Shown here piece after piece: positions 22,646 through 36,000 of a stretch of 64,000 nt of DNA (the stretch's first letter is position 1; each line of letters starts with the position of its first letter). The notes beneath the pieces are model-generated. The model had not been told where the DNA came from. It did not search any database and worked only from the letters and a program-made list of their open reading frames with translations. The stretch is from Tetrahymena elliotti 4EA. Lineage: Eukaryota; Ciliophora; Oligohymenophorea; Hymenostomatida; Tetrahymenidae. The position numbers and the translations under genes are program-made. The stretch covers positions 1 to 64,000 of the forward strand of contig AFXF02001488.1 in the NCBI GenBank assembly GCA_000231825.2, written 5' to 3'.

Positions 22646-24863
22646 TCAAATTAAAATAGGAGCCTTTAGTTTTTTATGAGGAAATAAAAATTAATAAATT
22701 ATTAATGCCAAAAAAATTTGTAAATTAAAATAATGATTTGATTGTTAAATTTAATAAAATTAAAAATAATTTAAGTGATAGATTAAAATAAAAAATATAT
22801 TTTTTACTTTTACTCTTTTTAAAATAAATTTCTTTTATTTAGTTTTTTCAGCTTTATAAATATTAATATAAGAATGTTATCAAAGGTGAAATTATGATAA
22901 CACATAGAGCCTTTGCTTTTCCATAGGAGATAGTGAAAATTCCTAAAAACTTGAGTTAGTGCTTATCTTATTCATTTTTCATATCTTTACATATTGTTTT
23001 ATATTCTTTGATTAGATTAGATAAATAGTTTTCTTCAATACTAATAAGTTATTCCGTTGTTAGATTTTAGTAAGAATTGTGTAGATTTGGGTAATGAGAA
23101 TATAATAAAGCATTTCTTTTTATTTCAAATATTGCTCTTTATTCTTAAATTTCATGAATTGTTGGAAATTATATAAATTCATGATTTGCATTATTTTCTT
23201 GAACATTAGTTTCTCTATCATCTTAGTTTTATTACTAAAATCCTGAAGGATTCCTTAGCATTGAGTAATTGGGTTGGATGTCTTCTAGTCTTTTTTTAAT
23301 TGACTTTGCTTATTCTAAATTGTATTCAAGTAAATCATTCACATATGAAAAGTTATTAAAAATTGGATATATGAAAAGAGATAATCTCAGAAAAATGTTA
23401 ATTAGGAAAAGACTTAATAATAATTCATTTTAAATAATGTCATACTTACTCCATCCTAATCCAAGATAATCCATAATAAGAATTCCTGATAGAGTGAAAA
23501 AGCAGATTACTTCTAAAAGTTAAGGTATATTCATATATTTAAAGAATTTTTCATTCAAATTAAGCATTAGCTATCTAATTTAAAACCATGTTTTTATTGA
23601 CTAAATACAATAAATATTCAATGTTGCTACAGATCTTTCAAATTCATATTCACTATTTTTTATCTTGGTTTCCAAAAGTGAGGTGAAAGTTTCAACCTTA
23701 GAAAATCCCTCATATGTATAGGTCATCATATGTTAATTTAAATAGGTACAGAAACATGTAAAGTAATTAGCAAAGATGAGAAAAACCAAATTTGCAGAGT
23801 CGAAAGGACTCTTAACTTTATCTTGTAAGTAGTAAATTTGTAAAAAGAAAACAACAACTGCAACTCCCAAATTGATTACTAAATTTTTATAGTTTGATCT
23901 ATCAGCCATAATAAACTTATTCAAAGAGCTAGGTTGTTCACGTTTGAGTAAATAGAAACCTGAATTCCACTTTTTTTTGATTGTTCTTATTTTATTATTT
24001 AGAGCAATTTATTCTAAAGTTGGGTGGATTTTAAATCTTTGCATACTTAAATTTAAAAAGCTGTAAATTTAAGATTTTATTTTTGGTTTTTTGAGAAAAT
24101 TAGTAATATTATTTCTATCCATGAGCTCAAAATAAAGTTTGCAGCAAGATGTAGGTAGTCTTTCTAAAGCATCTTAACTTTCTCTAAAATTTGTTTAACT
24201 AAACTGTTGATAAATTAATAATCCTACCATAAAACAGTAATTGTAAATAAGTCCAAAGAAAGTTAAAAGATTTATTCCTTGAAATTCTATATTCGCTTCA
24301 TTATTATTAAATTTGTTAAAGTAAATTAGTTGTATGACAAAAAATCCACAAGAATTTAGCATGAAAATTAAAATCATCACCTCTATTAATATGCTTACTT
24401 TACTGAGTATTTATTATTTTCTGAGTTTTTTATACTTTTAAAATAAAAACCCAATGTAAAAACAAATAAAGAAAGGACTGAGTAAGCACAAAAATATGAA
24501 TAAAATTAGAAATATTACTATAAAGTAAAGTAATATATTATAGCTATATAGTTTATGAAAAATTATTTTTTCTCTTTGGCGTGTTCTTGGTATTTCTTGT
24601 TAGTCAATTCCAGAATTATTCTATAAATTTTGTGAATCTTCATGAAGTTCATATACCTATCCTTGAGCTGTATTAGAAATAGCCATATCAGAATTAGCGC
24701 AAAAATAAATATAATTTTCTTAACACAATTTATTTAAGCATTACACTTCATACTATTATGGATCCATTAAAAAAATGGAATCAGATCTATTTTTATGGCT
24801 AAATGCTTCAAATTCTAATTTTGGCTAATTTTATTATTAATCTTAATTACTTTCTTCTCTCAT
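22646..24863 (-). CDS. Polytopic membrane protein, unknown family (about 688 aa)
   Basis: The main code-6 frame runs from ATG at 24861-24863 down to 22815 (683 codons). I end it with a 151-bp intron (22814-22664) and a six-codon last exon to TGA at 22646-22648. That last step is weak, and the true 3' end could differ by tens of codons. Residues 1 to about 115 are hydrophilic. About seven hydrophobic helices follow: around 120-150 (ILLYFIVIFLILFIFLCLL), 165-185, 205-225 (two near FGLIYNYCFMVGLLIY), 310-360 (LGVAVVVFFLQIYYL, LVFLIFANYFTCF), 430-450 and 470-490, then a hydrophilic tail and a last hydrophobic stretch near 660. No channel, transporter or receptor motif is recognisable. The surrounding spacers are unusually long, so it probably has its own promoter. 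Confidence 0.72.
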
Positions 24864-24970
24864 TTTTTTACTTTCTTTTTTTTTTCTTAATTAAAATATT
24901 ATTATCTTAAAAGTGTTTGAGGAGTATTTAAATTTAAGACTGAAAAGCAAAAAGAGAATTTAAGAAACCT

Positions 24971-25098
24971 ACCATATTTCCTCAAACCCTCCTACCTTGC
25001 AATTTGCAAAGAAATACTGAAAATGTGAGCAATTAAAAATTTGCATTTTTTAGCTTACTTATCATCTATTTTTGCAAGACCTAACAGGAAAATATGGT
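24971..25098. repeat. Imperfect inverted repeat upstream of the membrane-protein gene
   Basis: The left arm reads accatatttcct...ctaccttgcaa (24971-25002). The right arm, reverse-complemented, reads accatattttcct...taggtcttgcaa (25072-25098). The arms match at both ends, with a mismatched middle and about 70 bp between them. It lies about 110-240 bp upstream of the ATG at 24863 and is the most GC-containing stretch of this spacer. It could be a regulatory palindrome or a mobile-element relic. Confidence 0.4.
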
Positions 25099-25362
25099 AT
25101 TTAAATTTGATTCTTCATTTTAGAGTTATATTTAAATTTTCGTGTGCAGTGTTTGTAAAAGTCTGGAGGCGATATGAAGAAAAGAGAAAATAAATAATTT
25201 AAATTTAAATACTTATCAAATTTTACTTTAAACCTAATAATTTGTATCTAAATATCCCTCAATCTTAACCAAAAAAAAGAAACTTAATCTAAAAAATAAG
25301 AATTGGCAACAAAAATATTCCCTAATATTAATTTCCCTCTCAAACAAAATTAAAAATATGTT

Positions 25363-25398
25363 AATCAATCAATCAGTCAGTCAAGTTAGCTAGCTAGA
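25363..25398 (+). repeat. Short tetranucleotide repeat run
   Basis: Consecutive short runs of (AATC), (AGTC) and (TAGC), i.e. aatcaatcaatcagtcagtc then gttagctagctag. This is a simple-sequence tract with no coding role. Confidence 0.6.
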
Positions 25399-27022
25399 TT
25401 AAAATTTATTTAAAATAAAGGATATTTTCCTCTATATGAAATGAATGGTTAAATTAAATAATAGATAACTTGGATGGTGGACATAAATATTTATTCTCAT
25501 CTTTGAATGTATAGATGAGTTTGTACAATTATCAATTTCAGAATTCATTATTTGTAGAGTTTGGAGGCATTTTGAATACAATAACAATAGTTTTAATGAA
25601 GTAGAAAATTTATTTGATTTCTACTGTCTAAAATAAATTATCCCTTTAAATATACTTTTTAAATAGCAAGGATTCTTGTCTAATGTACTCATTTTATGAA
25701 GATAATATTTAATTTATGAAAGTTTGATTGACTTTCTTTTGTTCAGACATTGATTGCTAAATAAAAATTTATTTCTTCTCTAATTTTAATTACAGTCTCA
25801 ATTAGAATAGAATCTGCAAAATATCCTTTCAAAAAAGAAAATATACTAAAAAAGACCTTTTCCCTCTTTCATGATTAAAAAGATAATTAATCTTTTTTTG
25901 CATGAGAAATGTCTAGCAGTTTACACTAATTTAATATCTCATAAAAATTCATAAGTTTTTTTGATAATTTTTCTATTTGATTAATCTTTTTAGAATATGA
26001 TGTGGCTATAAAAATAAAATTTACTTAATTTATTGATAATTATCTCTATTCTTAATAATTCTATAACTTTAAAGCCAATTATTAGTTTAAATTGAAGATT
26101 TAATATCTTAATTAGAATAACAATAATTTTAACATAAAAATATAATATTTTATCAGATTTGTTATTGTCCAATATATTTTGTAAAATTTTTATACATCTA
26201 TTAATAATTTTTCATTCAATATTAATCTTTAAAATAATTTTTGTATTAAAATTTTATTTAAAAATCTTGTTACAATCAATATCTGTTAGAGAATTTTAAA
26301 ATAGTTCACAATAAATATTTAATTAACTTGTAAATTGTGAGATTTTATCATCTGAATTAATCTCTTACTTTTTTATTTGAATGAAACACTTTATTTCGAA
26401 ATATCTCTCTGGCATAAATAGATTATGATTTTTTAATTGTAGGAAATTTAAATATTTCTAAAAAAATAAATATTTGATTATTTTTATTAGAGAAGGAATG
26501 AAATTCAAAAGAAAACGTCAGAGCTTTTAAAATTAACTTGGAAGGAGATATAAGATTAAATTTAGATAGATTTTGAAATAATTTAATTTATTAAATTAAA
26601 ATTCTATTTTGGATACCTGGAGAAGGAAGGAGGACTTTAAGCTTTAGATAACTTAAAAGAGAATATGGTGAAAAAACTAAATTATTTTTAAAATCAATAA
26701 AATTATAGTTTCTAAATAAATTGAATCAAAAACATTTAAAATTTATCTTTTCTAATTAATTAATGAATTAATTATTTTGTATTTTTTAATGGTTGTCTTC
26801 AACCTGATTAAATAAACATCTGAATTGAGTTAGTTTTTTTATGTTATTATTGCTTTATAATCTGAAATAAATATAGAGATACTATTTTTTAAAAACTGAA
26901 AGTCTTAAGCCAGGTTTACAAAAATATATAAATTGAGCTAATTTTTATCTCATAACACTGCTTCGCTATCTGAAAAATATATTAAAGATAATTTAAAAAA
27001 TTTTGAATTAATCATATTTTAA

Positions 27023-30000
27023 ATGATAATTTATTTTGTAAGTTTGATTTATCTTTTGTAAATTAGATATATCTTAGCAAACTAATGCTTAGATAGCCAA
27101 ATTTACTCTGCAATAGTTTAGTAATGTTTACAGTGTTCTTAAAACTGTATTGGATGCATAAATTAAGGAAATCAATCATGTACTAACTGTCCATAAGGTT
27201 ATTACAAAAGCTCTATAAATAGTTCTACTTGTGTTTAAAAATGTTAAAAAGGTGAAGTACCTAATGATAATTCAGAATGCATCAAATGTATTGTGTCTGG
27301 ATGTACTGAATGTACTTCAGATTAAATATGTATTTAGTGTGATGATAATTTAATGCTCAACTAAGAAAAGAATATCTGCGTTATTTAGAAAGGAATATGC
27401 CCATCATAATTTGATTACATCTATCTTCCTTTTTCATAAAATCAATGTACCTAATTTTGCCCATCTACCTACTATCCAAAATAAAATAGCTAAATTTGTG
27501 AATATACCTTAAAATGTGTGCAATTAGAAAACTCCACATCGTAATAATTGAGTTAAAGAGTATAGTAGGTCAAATCGATAGCTGAAAATCTATATTTAAT
27601 CAGAGCGACTGCTTGCAATTTTGCATTAGTTGATGAGCAATGGAATATAATGTCTATATATAATTTACAAGAAATAGATAATTATGAGGAAAAATATATG
27701 TATTAAGATTAAGAAAATAAAGAAATGAGTTTTATTTATAGATACTATGGAGGATGCATGGCTGGTAGTAAGCTTGTTCTAATGAACTTTTTAACTTAAA
27801 AAATTATCTTTCAAGAAAAAACTGAAAGTGATTTAAAAGTTGTCCACATGGATGAAGAGAAATAATTTATATTCTTTTAAAGTGATGGATTAAATATCTT
27901 TATCTATGATGAGATTAACTAAAATTTGGCAAAGATAATAATTGGAATAGAGTAAATTTAAATTATTTTCAAAATAAATGATCAACTGAATACTTTTTAC
28001 TATATCTAAAATCGACTGAATTATCAAATCAAAGTAAATTAATTCAGGATAATAAAGGAGTTATTTATTATTATTTTTTAATCTTAAATAGGTAGCATAG
28101 ATCTCATAATAAAAGAGATAATTCAATTTTTAAGATATGGGTTCTTCAAATTTAGGTAAATAAAATATAAACCGATTCAGTTAGAAGGATGAATTTGCAA
28201 TACTTATATCTACTGATGATTAGAATTAAAGGATTTTGTTTTACAAAGCAAAATTTCTCAAAAGTAAACTAGATAAAATAAAATTAATAAAATAATTTTT
28301 AAGTATTGATTTTAGCAAGGTATACTTTAGTGAATTATTGAATTCAATTATATTTTGTGATTTAATTTCTTCTAGCCTTCAAATTTTATAGTTAGATTAA
28401 TAATCAGAATAAGTTATTAATGAAATTTCTTTTAAGATTAAACAAAAATATATCAAAGTAATCTTTTTTGAAAAGAAAGAATTTAATACTGTTTTAGTTT
28501 TCTTGTAGGAAGATTAAATCTAATTTATTAACATAACTGATTATATTACATAGTATAAATTAAAGCCTAATGATAACTTGTCAAGTCTTTTATTGCAAAC
28601 ATTAGAATAAAAATTGAGCAGTAAATATTTAGAAATAACTAGCTTATTGTAAAGGAATCAATCTGATATTATTGAGATATTTTTGACACCAATTATAAGT
28701 TCTAACTCATTGAATAATTAATAGATAAGAATGCAATATAATTTAACAAGTAAAAGCTAGAGTATGAAATTGCTAAATCCATTTTAAACAAATTAGCTTT
28801 TTTACAATTAAAATGAAGATTTAACATTAAATAATCTATTATTCTAAAATGATTTTTAAGAGAAAAAGGAAATATTTCTAGTTGATTCTAATTAATTTTC
28901 TTAAAAACAAATTCTTGGATACTTGTAAATCAATTTTCCTTTAGAAAATATTTAAAAATAGCAAAAAACAATAACAAGATTTCTAGATATGTCACAGGTC
29001 TATAATTTTCCAGATTAATATGATGATATAAAGTAAATCAATAAATAATACTTAATGCTTTCTAAAGTTATTGATACACTTGTTTTTGGATGTGTTTATG
29101 ATATATTCCTATAAGAATAAGTAATATAGTACTCCTTCAAATATACATCTCGTTTTTCTTAATTCTTCTATATTTTGAAAAGAAATATTTTAATTCTAAA
29201 TCAAGCTTCTCTGATTTTTGATTTAAATTTAAGAAAAGAAATAGTAGATAGTACTTAAAAAAATATATTTTCTTTAGCTCAATTTATAATTGTGAATGAT
29301 GATGTTATTTTCTATACTCTTAATACTGACAATTAACTACCTAAACTATATTAACTAGATTTGAATCAAAGAATAATATCTTTGAAATATAGTTTTAACT
29401 AGAATGAGTAGACTATTTATTTTTGGACTATTAAAAATGATAGGACAATCCCTATTATGGTAGATGATGATATTATTTATTTTACAGATTTTGCATAAAA
29501 TTATTAAGCTTTTTCATTAAAATAATAGTCTTTTATTGGTCAATAGTTAATTCTTGAATAAGATTAGGATTCATATTAATATTTTGCAAATAAAAACTCT
29601 CAAAAAATATTCATCTTTTATTTTGATAATATTTTAATTTATTCTCCAACTTTACAATTATTAAATACCATGTATTTTGGAGTTTAAGTCTAAATGTTTA
29701 GCTAAATATAGCAATATGTTTTGCATGACGAAAGTAATGTATACTATTTTGATTAAACCTATTTTTATAAGTTCGACATGTAATTATTGTAGCTCTCAAA
29801 AGTTAAAACACCTACTCTTAATTTAAATGAATAAAATAAATTAATTCAATTATTTTTTTTATCAGACTCTAGATTTGTTATGAAAGCCTAATACATAATA
29901 GATACACATAAAATGATTATTGTTAAAAATGACACAATACCTTTAAATTATATTGATTTTTTCAAGAATAAGGAAAGCTCAACATTCTGTTTTTCATCAA

Positions 30001-33000
30001 ATAAGGGTGTATTTTGGTATAAAAATATATTTAACGAGCCATTTAGAATACTCAATCTCACTCTTTATCAACAAGTATAAATACAATACTTTAATACTGA
30101 TAAAAATAAAATAGCAATCTTTGATCAAATTGATTATAAACTAGTTCTATATGACATCACAAAAAGTTTAGAAGAGTCTATTTCAATCAGTTTTAATCAA
30201 TTATATAATTTTTAGATTACTATTTTAGATTGGGAAAAAGCACTGTTTTTTTTTATACAGAATTCTATGATCTACGTATATGATGGTTTATCAAATTCAA
30301 TTCAGAATACCTTCAAATTAGACAAGAATATTGCTGAATTCAAATATTGTTAAAAATAATAAATAATAACAGCTCTCTCTGTAGAAAATATTTTCTTTAT
30401 TGTCTAGGTAATTTTTCCAAAATATAATTTATATTAATTTATTCAAAAAATTAGGTAATGACTAATAAAATTTATAGCTTAGATTTAAACCTTCAATCAG
30501 GATAAGATCAAGTTTAGTACAATTTATATTGTGATGAAGGTTATGCTATAACATATAATCCATTTGTGAAGTATATCAACATAGAGATGGGGGTCTTCAA
30601 CTATCAACTTTTTGATGTAAAAAATTATATTAAAATTTTTTAGATTATTATGAGAAAAAAAGAAGGAAGAATTTTCAGTAGGTTAGACCAAATATTCATT
30701 ATTTAAAACAATGAAGGACTAAGTAAATGAGATGTTATTTTAAAATATAATATTAGTCCATTTACATACAGTCCTCTATTGCTCATCAAGCCTACTTACT
30801 GAACCCAATAAAGAATTTGAACATATTCTATCTCTAACACTTTTTTATTTTTATTAAAGAGCTTGATGCAATTTTTTATACAAGTAAAACACAAAAACAA
30901 ATAATTTGAAGTGAAAATAATTAATTATTCTCAAATAAAAATAAATTAATTTTTTTATCAAATAATATTAATTAAAAAAATAGATAAATGTAGAATAAAC
31001 TATGAGCAAATCGGTACCTATTGTTGATATAAATAAAAAATTAATAATATTTTTTGATAAATCTAACTCACTGAATTTTTAATCAAATCAAATATCATCG
31101 AGGCTGAAATATTTTGAATTCATATAAAATTAAACAATTTTATTTTATGACGATATGGATAATATATTGATTGGGTTAACTGGAATTCTTTCTTAAATAC
31201 ATATTGTTAATACTGTTTAATAAATAAAAGCATTTTCTTACAATTCTTTAAATGAATTTCAAAGTGAAAATGTTTATTTCTACAAAACTAAAAAAAAAAT
31301 TATTATTGTAGATGAATCACCAGTAATTTATCTTTTGGATTATATTACTTTTAGTGTTGGCCTTTTTACCATTTAGATTAAATCAACAAAAGGAATAATA
31401 ATGGATGAAAGTAAAGATATAATATTTTTATTCAATGATAATTTTATTTCTGCTCTACACTTTCCAGACATGCAATATTTAGAAAGTTTTTCATTGGCTG
31501 AATATAGCAACCCAATTCAGAGTTTATATTTAAACGAATAATTGTCAATTTTATTAGCAAATACTTAAACTGAAATAGTTGCTTTTGATTTAACTGAAAT
31601 TCTTTATTCTGATGAGTAAAATTTACTAGAGTATCAATAGTTGCAAAGTATATTCATAAATGAAAACTTTTAAGCTTACTGTAATATAATCAACTTTTCA
31701 ATCTCTCTCTTCAAAGATTCATCACTAGTTGACACATTATTATTAGACTCTCACTAGAGCTACATTTAACCATACTTATCATAACCTATTTTAATATCTG
31801 AAAATTAATTTATATTCATTTAAATGAGCTATCTAAATTTAATTTAGGCAGACTTAGTGAATGAAAAATTAATTTTATAAAATAAAATGGAATTAATAAA
31901 TCAACCAGATAATTATTTTTTTGACTATCCAAGAAACTAGCTTTTTGTTTTATATCAAAAAGAATTTTAATTGACCAAGATAAGCTTCAGTGAGAGTAAT
32001 CTTATAGAAATAAAAGTAGCTAAATTGCCAAATGTAGATATATCTTTATCATTAATTTATGGTGATTATATATTAGCTCCTTAGGAGAATAAAATATTTG
32101 CTTTCAACATTGATAATAATATGATGAGTTAAATAAATTTATAGCCTGATACTAAAATTAAATTTATTTTTAAGCTTTAAGAAAAAGAATTGCAAGATAA
32201 TTTAAATTAATTATGGAAAAGTGCATTTGATTATGAAGAAAGACATAATAAAAATGATTTTTTATCAAAAAGCGCTACTCAAAATTCTATTTGCATAATA
32301 TCTCAATTTGAAAATGAATTTATCATTTAAATAGTAAATTTAAAAAACGAGTAAATCGAATATACATTGAACCTAAAATATGCTTTAATAGTTAATTGTA
32401 CCTTCGATCCTTTTAGAAAATTAATCTATTTTATAATAGATCAAGGTATTACTTTTGTATATACTTATGATTTAAAACTCATAACAAAAATAAATAACCC
32501 TTGTCTAAAGTAGGCAATAATTTCATATGACTCAGATTTTGTTTACTCTATATGCCCAAATAATGTGATAGTTTATAATAGCTTAAGCTTCTAATAACAG
32601 TTTCCTAGAATAAACTCAGGATTTAGGGGAGTGCTGAATTTTATCAATCTTAATTATGATAATCACTTTTTACTTCCATAAAAAAATTAAATTTCTATAA
32701 TAAAAATGCATTTTAACTCAACATATTAACTAATTTACTAAATTGAATTAAAAAATACATAGATATAGAGTTTATAAATGGTAGTTGAGAATGAAATGCA
32801 TTAAATAAAAATTTTAGCATCTTCTTATTAGTATATTTCAATGATTTACATTCCCTTATCATCAACAAATGATAATTGTCATATTAAGATAGAAAAATTA
32901 GATAGAACTCAAGAAGATTTTTATACAAATTATCAATTAAATACAATATTAAAATCCTTACAGAATAGTAGTTAAACATTAACTATGATAGAAATTGATT

Positions 33001-36000
33001 ATTAAGATTAGTAAAGTATTTAGAATATTAATTTATAATAATATGTAAATTTAAAGGAAAAGGATGATAATGAATTAACATTAATAAATTAATCAAAATC
33101 TAAAAGTACTTAGGTATACTGGGAAAAAAGTGTTGATTTCTAAGATCATATAAAAAATTTACATTTTAGAGAAATGTCATTATATATTGAGGATGAGGTT
33201 TCTCTTAATAAAAATAACTAATAGAAAACCTTTTCAGTGTAAAATGTTGTATTGAGTATAGGTTCTTAGTTGGTTCTTGAAAATTATGAAGAAGTCATTA
33301 TACGAAATGTTATCTTTACTCAAAATAATGACACTGATCTTAATAGTATAATCATAAGAAATTGTAAGGTTGTTGTGATTGACACAATCGAAATAAAAAA
33401 TTTTGAATTTCAATACAATACTATGCTTACTTTATTGAATAATGATAAAGTATTTATATCTGAGGTAAATTTATTGAATTTAAGTTTTGGTATTCTCTTC
33501 TCAATAATTTAATGCTCATAAATAGACATATCCAAAGTTTTTATTCAATAAGCTTCTCAAGTTACTCTGTTTAATATAGAGAGAGCAAATAATATTAATT
33601 TTCAAGATTTTGAAGTCATTGATATGGAGTATTCAACAATAATAAATATTTCAGGATCAGAAAATATTAATTTTTAATCTATGAAAGCATCTTATTGTAG
33701 TTAAACAGTACTCTTGTCAATATAGTCAATTTAAAATGAGACAAATATTTACTCAAGCAAAAATGTAAATATTTAAAACATGAATTTTTACGAATTAATA
33801 AATGATTAAATTTTTTTAGAAGCATAAAATATTAATCTATTTGATATTTAGGTCAATAAACTAAAGGTTTTTTCATAGTTTTTTTCAATAAAAACTCTTC
33901 TAATAACAATCAAAAAAGTAGAGTTAACAGAAGCAAACTTATTGGATGAAACAAGTTAATATCCATTATTTTTTTTAATAATAGCATAAATTACAGCTTA
34001 AATAGAAAATATAAAAGGATAAGATAGCTCTATTGCAATGATATCATTAAATAATCAGTTATAAATGGACTATGCAGTGGAATTATCATCTATATAATTA
34101 TCTAATTTTACACTTTTTTATGATAACCCAATAATTTAATTGAACCAAATTACTAATATTACTTTAACTTAAGTTGTTCTAACAGGGATCTCTATAAAAA
34201 ATAATACATTTTCATCTATTATAAATATCAACTCATGTAGTATTGTTTTAATATCCCAGTGTTAATTTTATAATAATACTAATCTAAACGGCTACGGGGG
34301 TGTAATTTATGCTGTAAGTAATATAAAAATAGGGATACAAGAATCTAATTTTACTCAAAATAAATGCTACAATTATAGTGGAGGAGCTGTTTATGCTAGT
34401 AATAGTGGATCAAACTTATATTTAATTATTAATAAATGTGCTTTTCTATAAAATTAGGCTTATCTTTCTACTGGTGGGGCAATAAGCATATAAAAAACAA
34501 ACTTAGTTATCAAAAACACTGAAATTTCTTACAATGAAGCATAAATCGGTGGAGGAATTTACTATTCATAAATTATTCCAGATTTTATAATTGATTAAGA
34601 AAATGGCAAATCAAATAATAATACAATAAGATATAATTAGGCCAAAATATATGGGTAAAATGTTGGGTCACTTGTTAAAGATATTCATATAGGATTAAAT
34701 GATATAATAATATCAGATCAAAGTAAAAAGTATTCCTAAAATAATACCTTTTATGTTTAAGATTTTAAAAGTGGGAATTATATAAAATTTTAACAAATTT
34801 AATACCTTGATGAAGAAGGTAATCCAGTCAAAAATTTGCCTGAAATAAGCTCAACTTAATTTAAGTTGTTAAGTCCTGAAGTATAGTAAATTCTTTAGCC
34901 AATAAATTTGCAAGTAAATTGGGACAAAAAAAATGAGGAAATCTAAGTATTAGGAATGTTTTAATCAAATGAGTTTAAAGACGGTGGCTTTTCATTGAGT
35001 GTTTAACTTTTATATAAACCTGAGAGTAAAATGGCATTAGAAATTATTTCTAATACACTTCCTTCTTTATAAAGTTGGGATGGAGAATAAAAAAGACCCT
35101 AACAACTAAAATTATCTTTTTAAATTAATTTTACATAATGTCAGCTAGGTGAAATTACAAAAAATTATGGTAAATCGATTGTATGTGAGGTATGTCCAGA
35201 AGGTAAGTATTCGTTAAGTTTGGATGATCAAACTTGTAATGCCTGTCCAATTTCTGCTGTTAAGTGTTTTGGTTCTGAAATTTAATTAAAAAATGGATAT
35301 TGGAGGGAAAATAATCTTACAGATAACATTATTTACTGCTCCTTTAATCCTTAGCCTTGCTCAGCTGAGTCTTCTTAATCAAGAGTAATTTTAATATTTT
35401 TTAATAAATCATTTATTAATAATAACAAAAATATTAAGGAGTATTGTGAAAAAGGATTCTATGGCCCTCTTTGCTAATAGTGTGATACATATGGGATATT
35501 GTGGGGAAGTAGATATTCAGAGTTTTTATAATCTAATTAATGCTATGAATGTTCAAAAAATAAAATCTATATTATTTTTAATAATATGCTGATATTTTTA
35601 TTAGTCTTTCTTTACACATATTTTCTTTTAAGAAATATATTAGCCCAGCAACAGGTTAAATTGATTGGCAATTATTTATCAAATCTAAATCTACTTTACT
35701 TAGGATCTACACGTAAATCAGATTTAGAAAATAATAAACCAATTTTTAATTAATTTTTTATAAAGTTAATTAGTCAGATAAGTCTTAAATTTTATCTAAA
35801 ATTCTTACTGATCATTTACAAATAATAAGTTTAGTTTGCATAAATATTAAATTAACACCAATAGAGATAAAATTGCCTCTGTAAATATTTGGAAACATTT
35901 CTACACTAAGTAGTAAATCGATAAATTGTGTTTTATCGCATTATCAATAATTTTAGCCTTTATGGTTTTATGAGGTAATTTGGTAGTTTATGCTACCTTT

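Larger units (their letters stand above)
24864..27022. other. Long divergent intergenic region
   Basis: 2.2 kb between the start of the minus-strand membrane-protein gene and the start of the first giant plus-strand gene, so it should hold both promoters. It contains an imperfect inverted repeat (24971-25098) and a short run of tetranucleotide repeats (25363-25398). A 57-codon code-6 frame at 26498-26671 was considered and not accepted as a gene. Confidence 0.6.

Noticed and set aside
26498..26671. 57-codon code-6 frame, very basic protein (MKFKRKRQSF start), plus strand
   Set aside because: It has no neighbour support, no similarity I recognise, and is short for a region where TGA is the only stop. 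It could be real, but I cannot support it.
35713..35765. Frameshift in the membrane domain of the giant proteins
   Set aside because: The apparent frame change occurs at the same place in both copies and is explained by a GT-AG intron (35713-35765 and 46636-46697).
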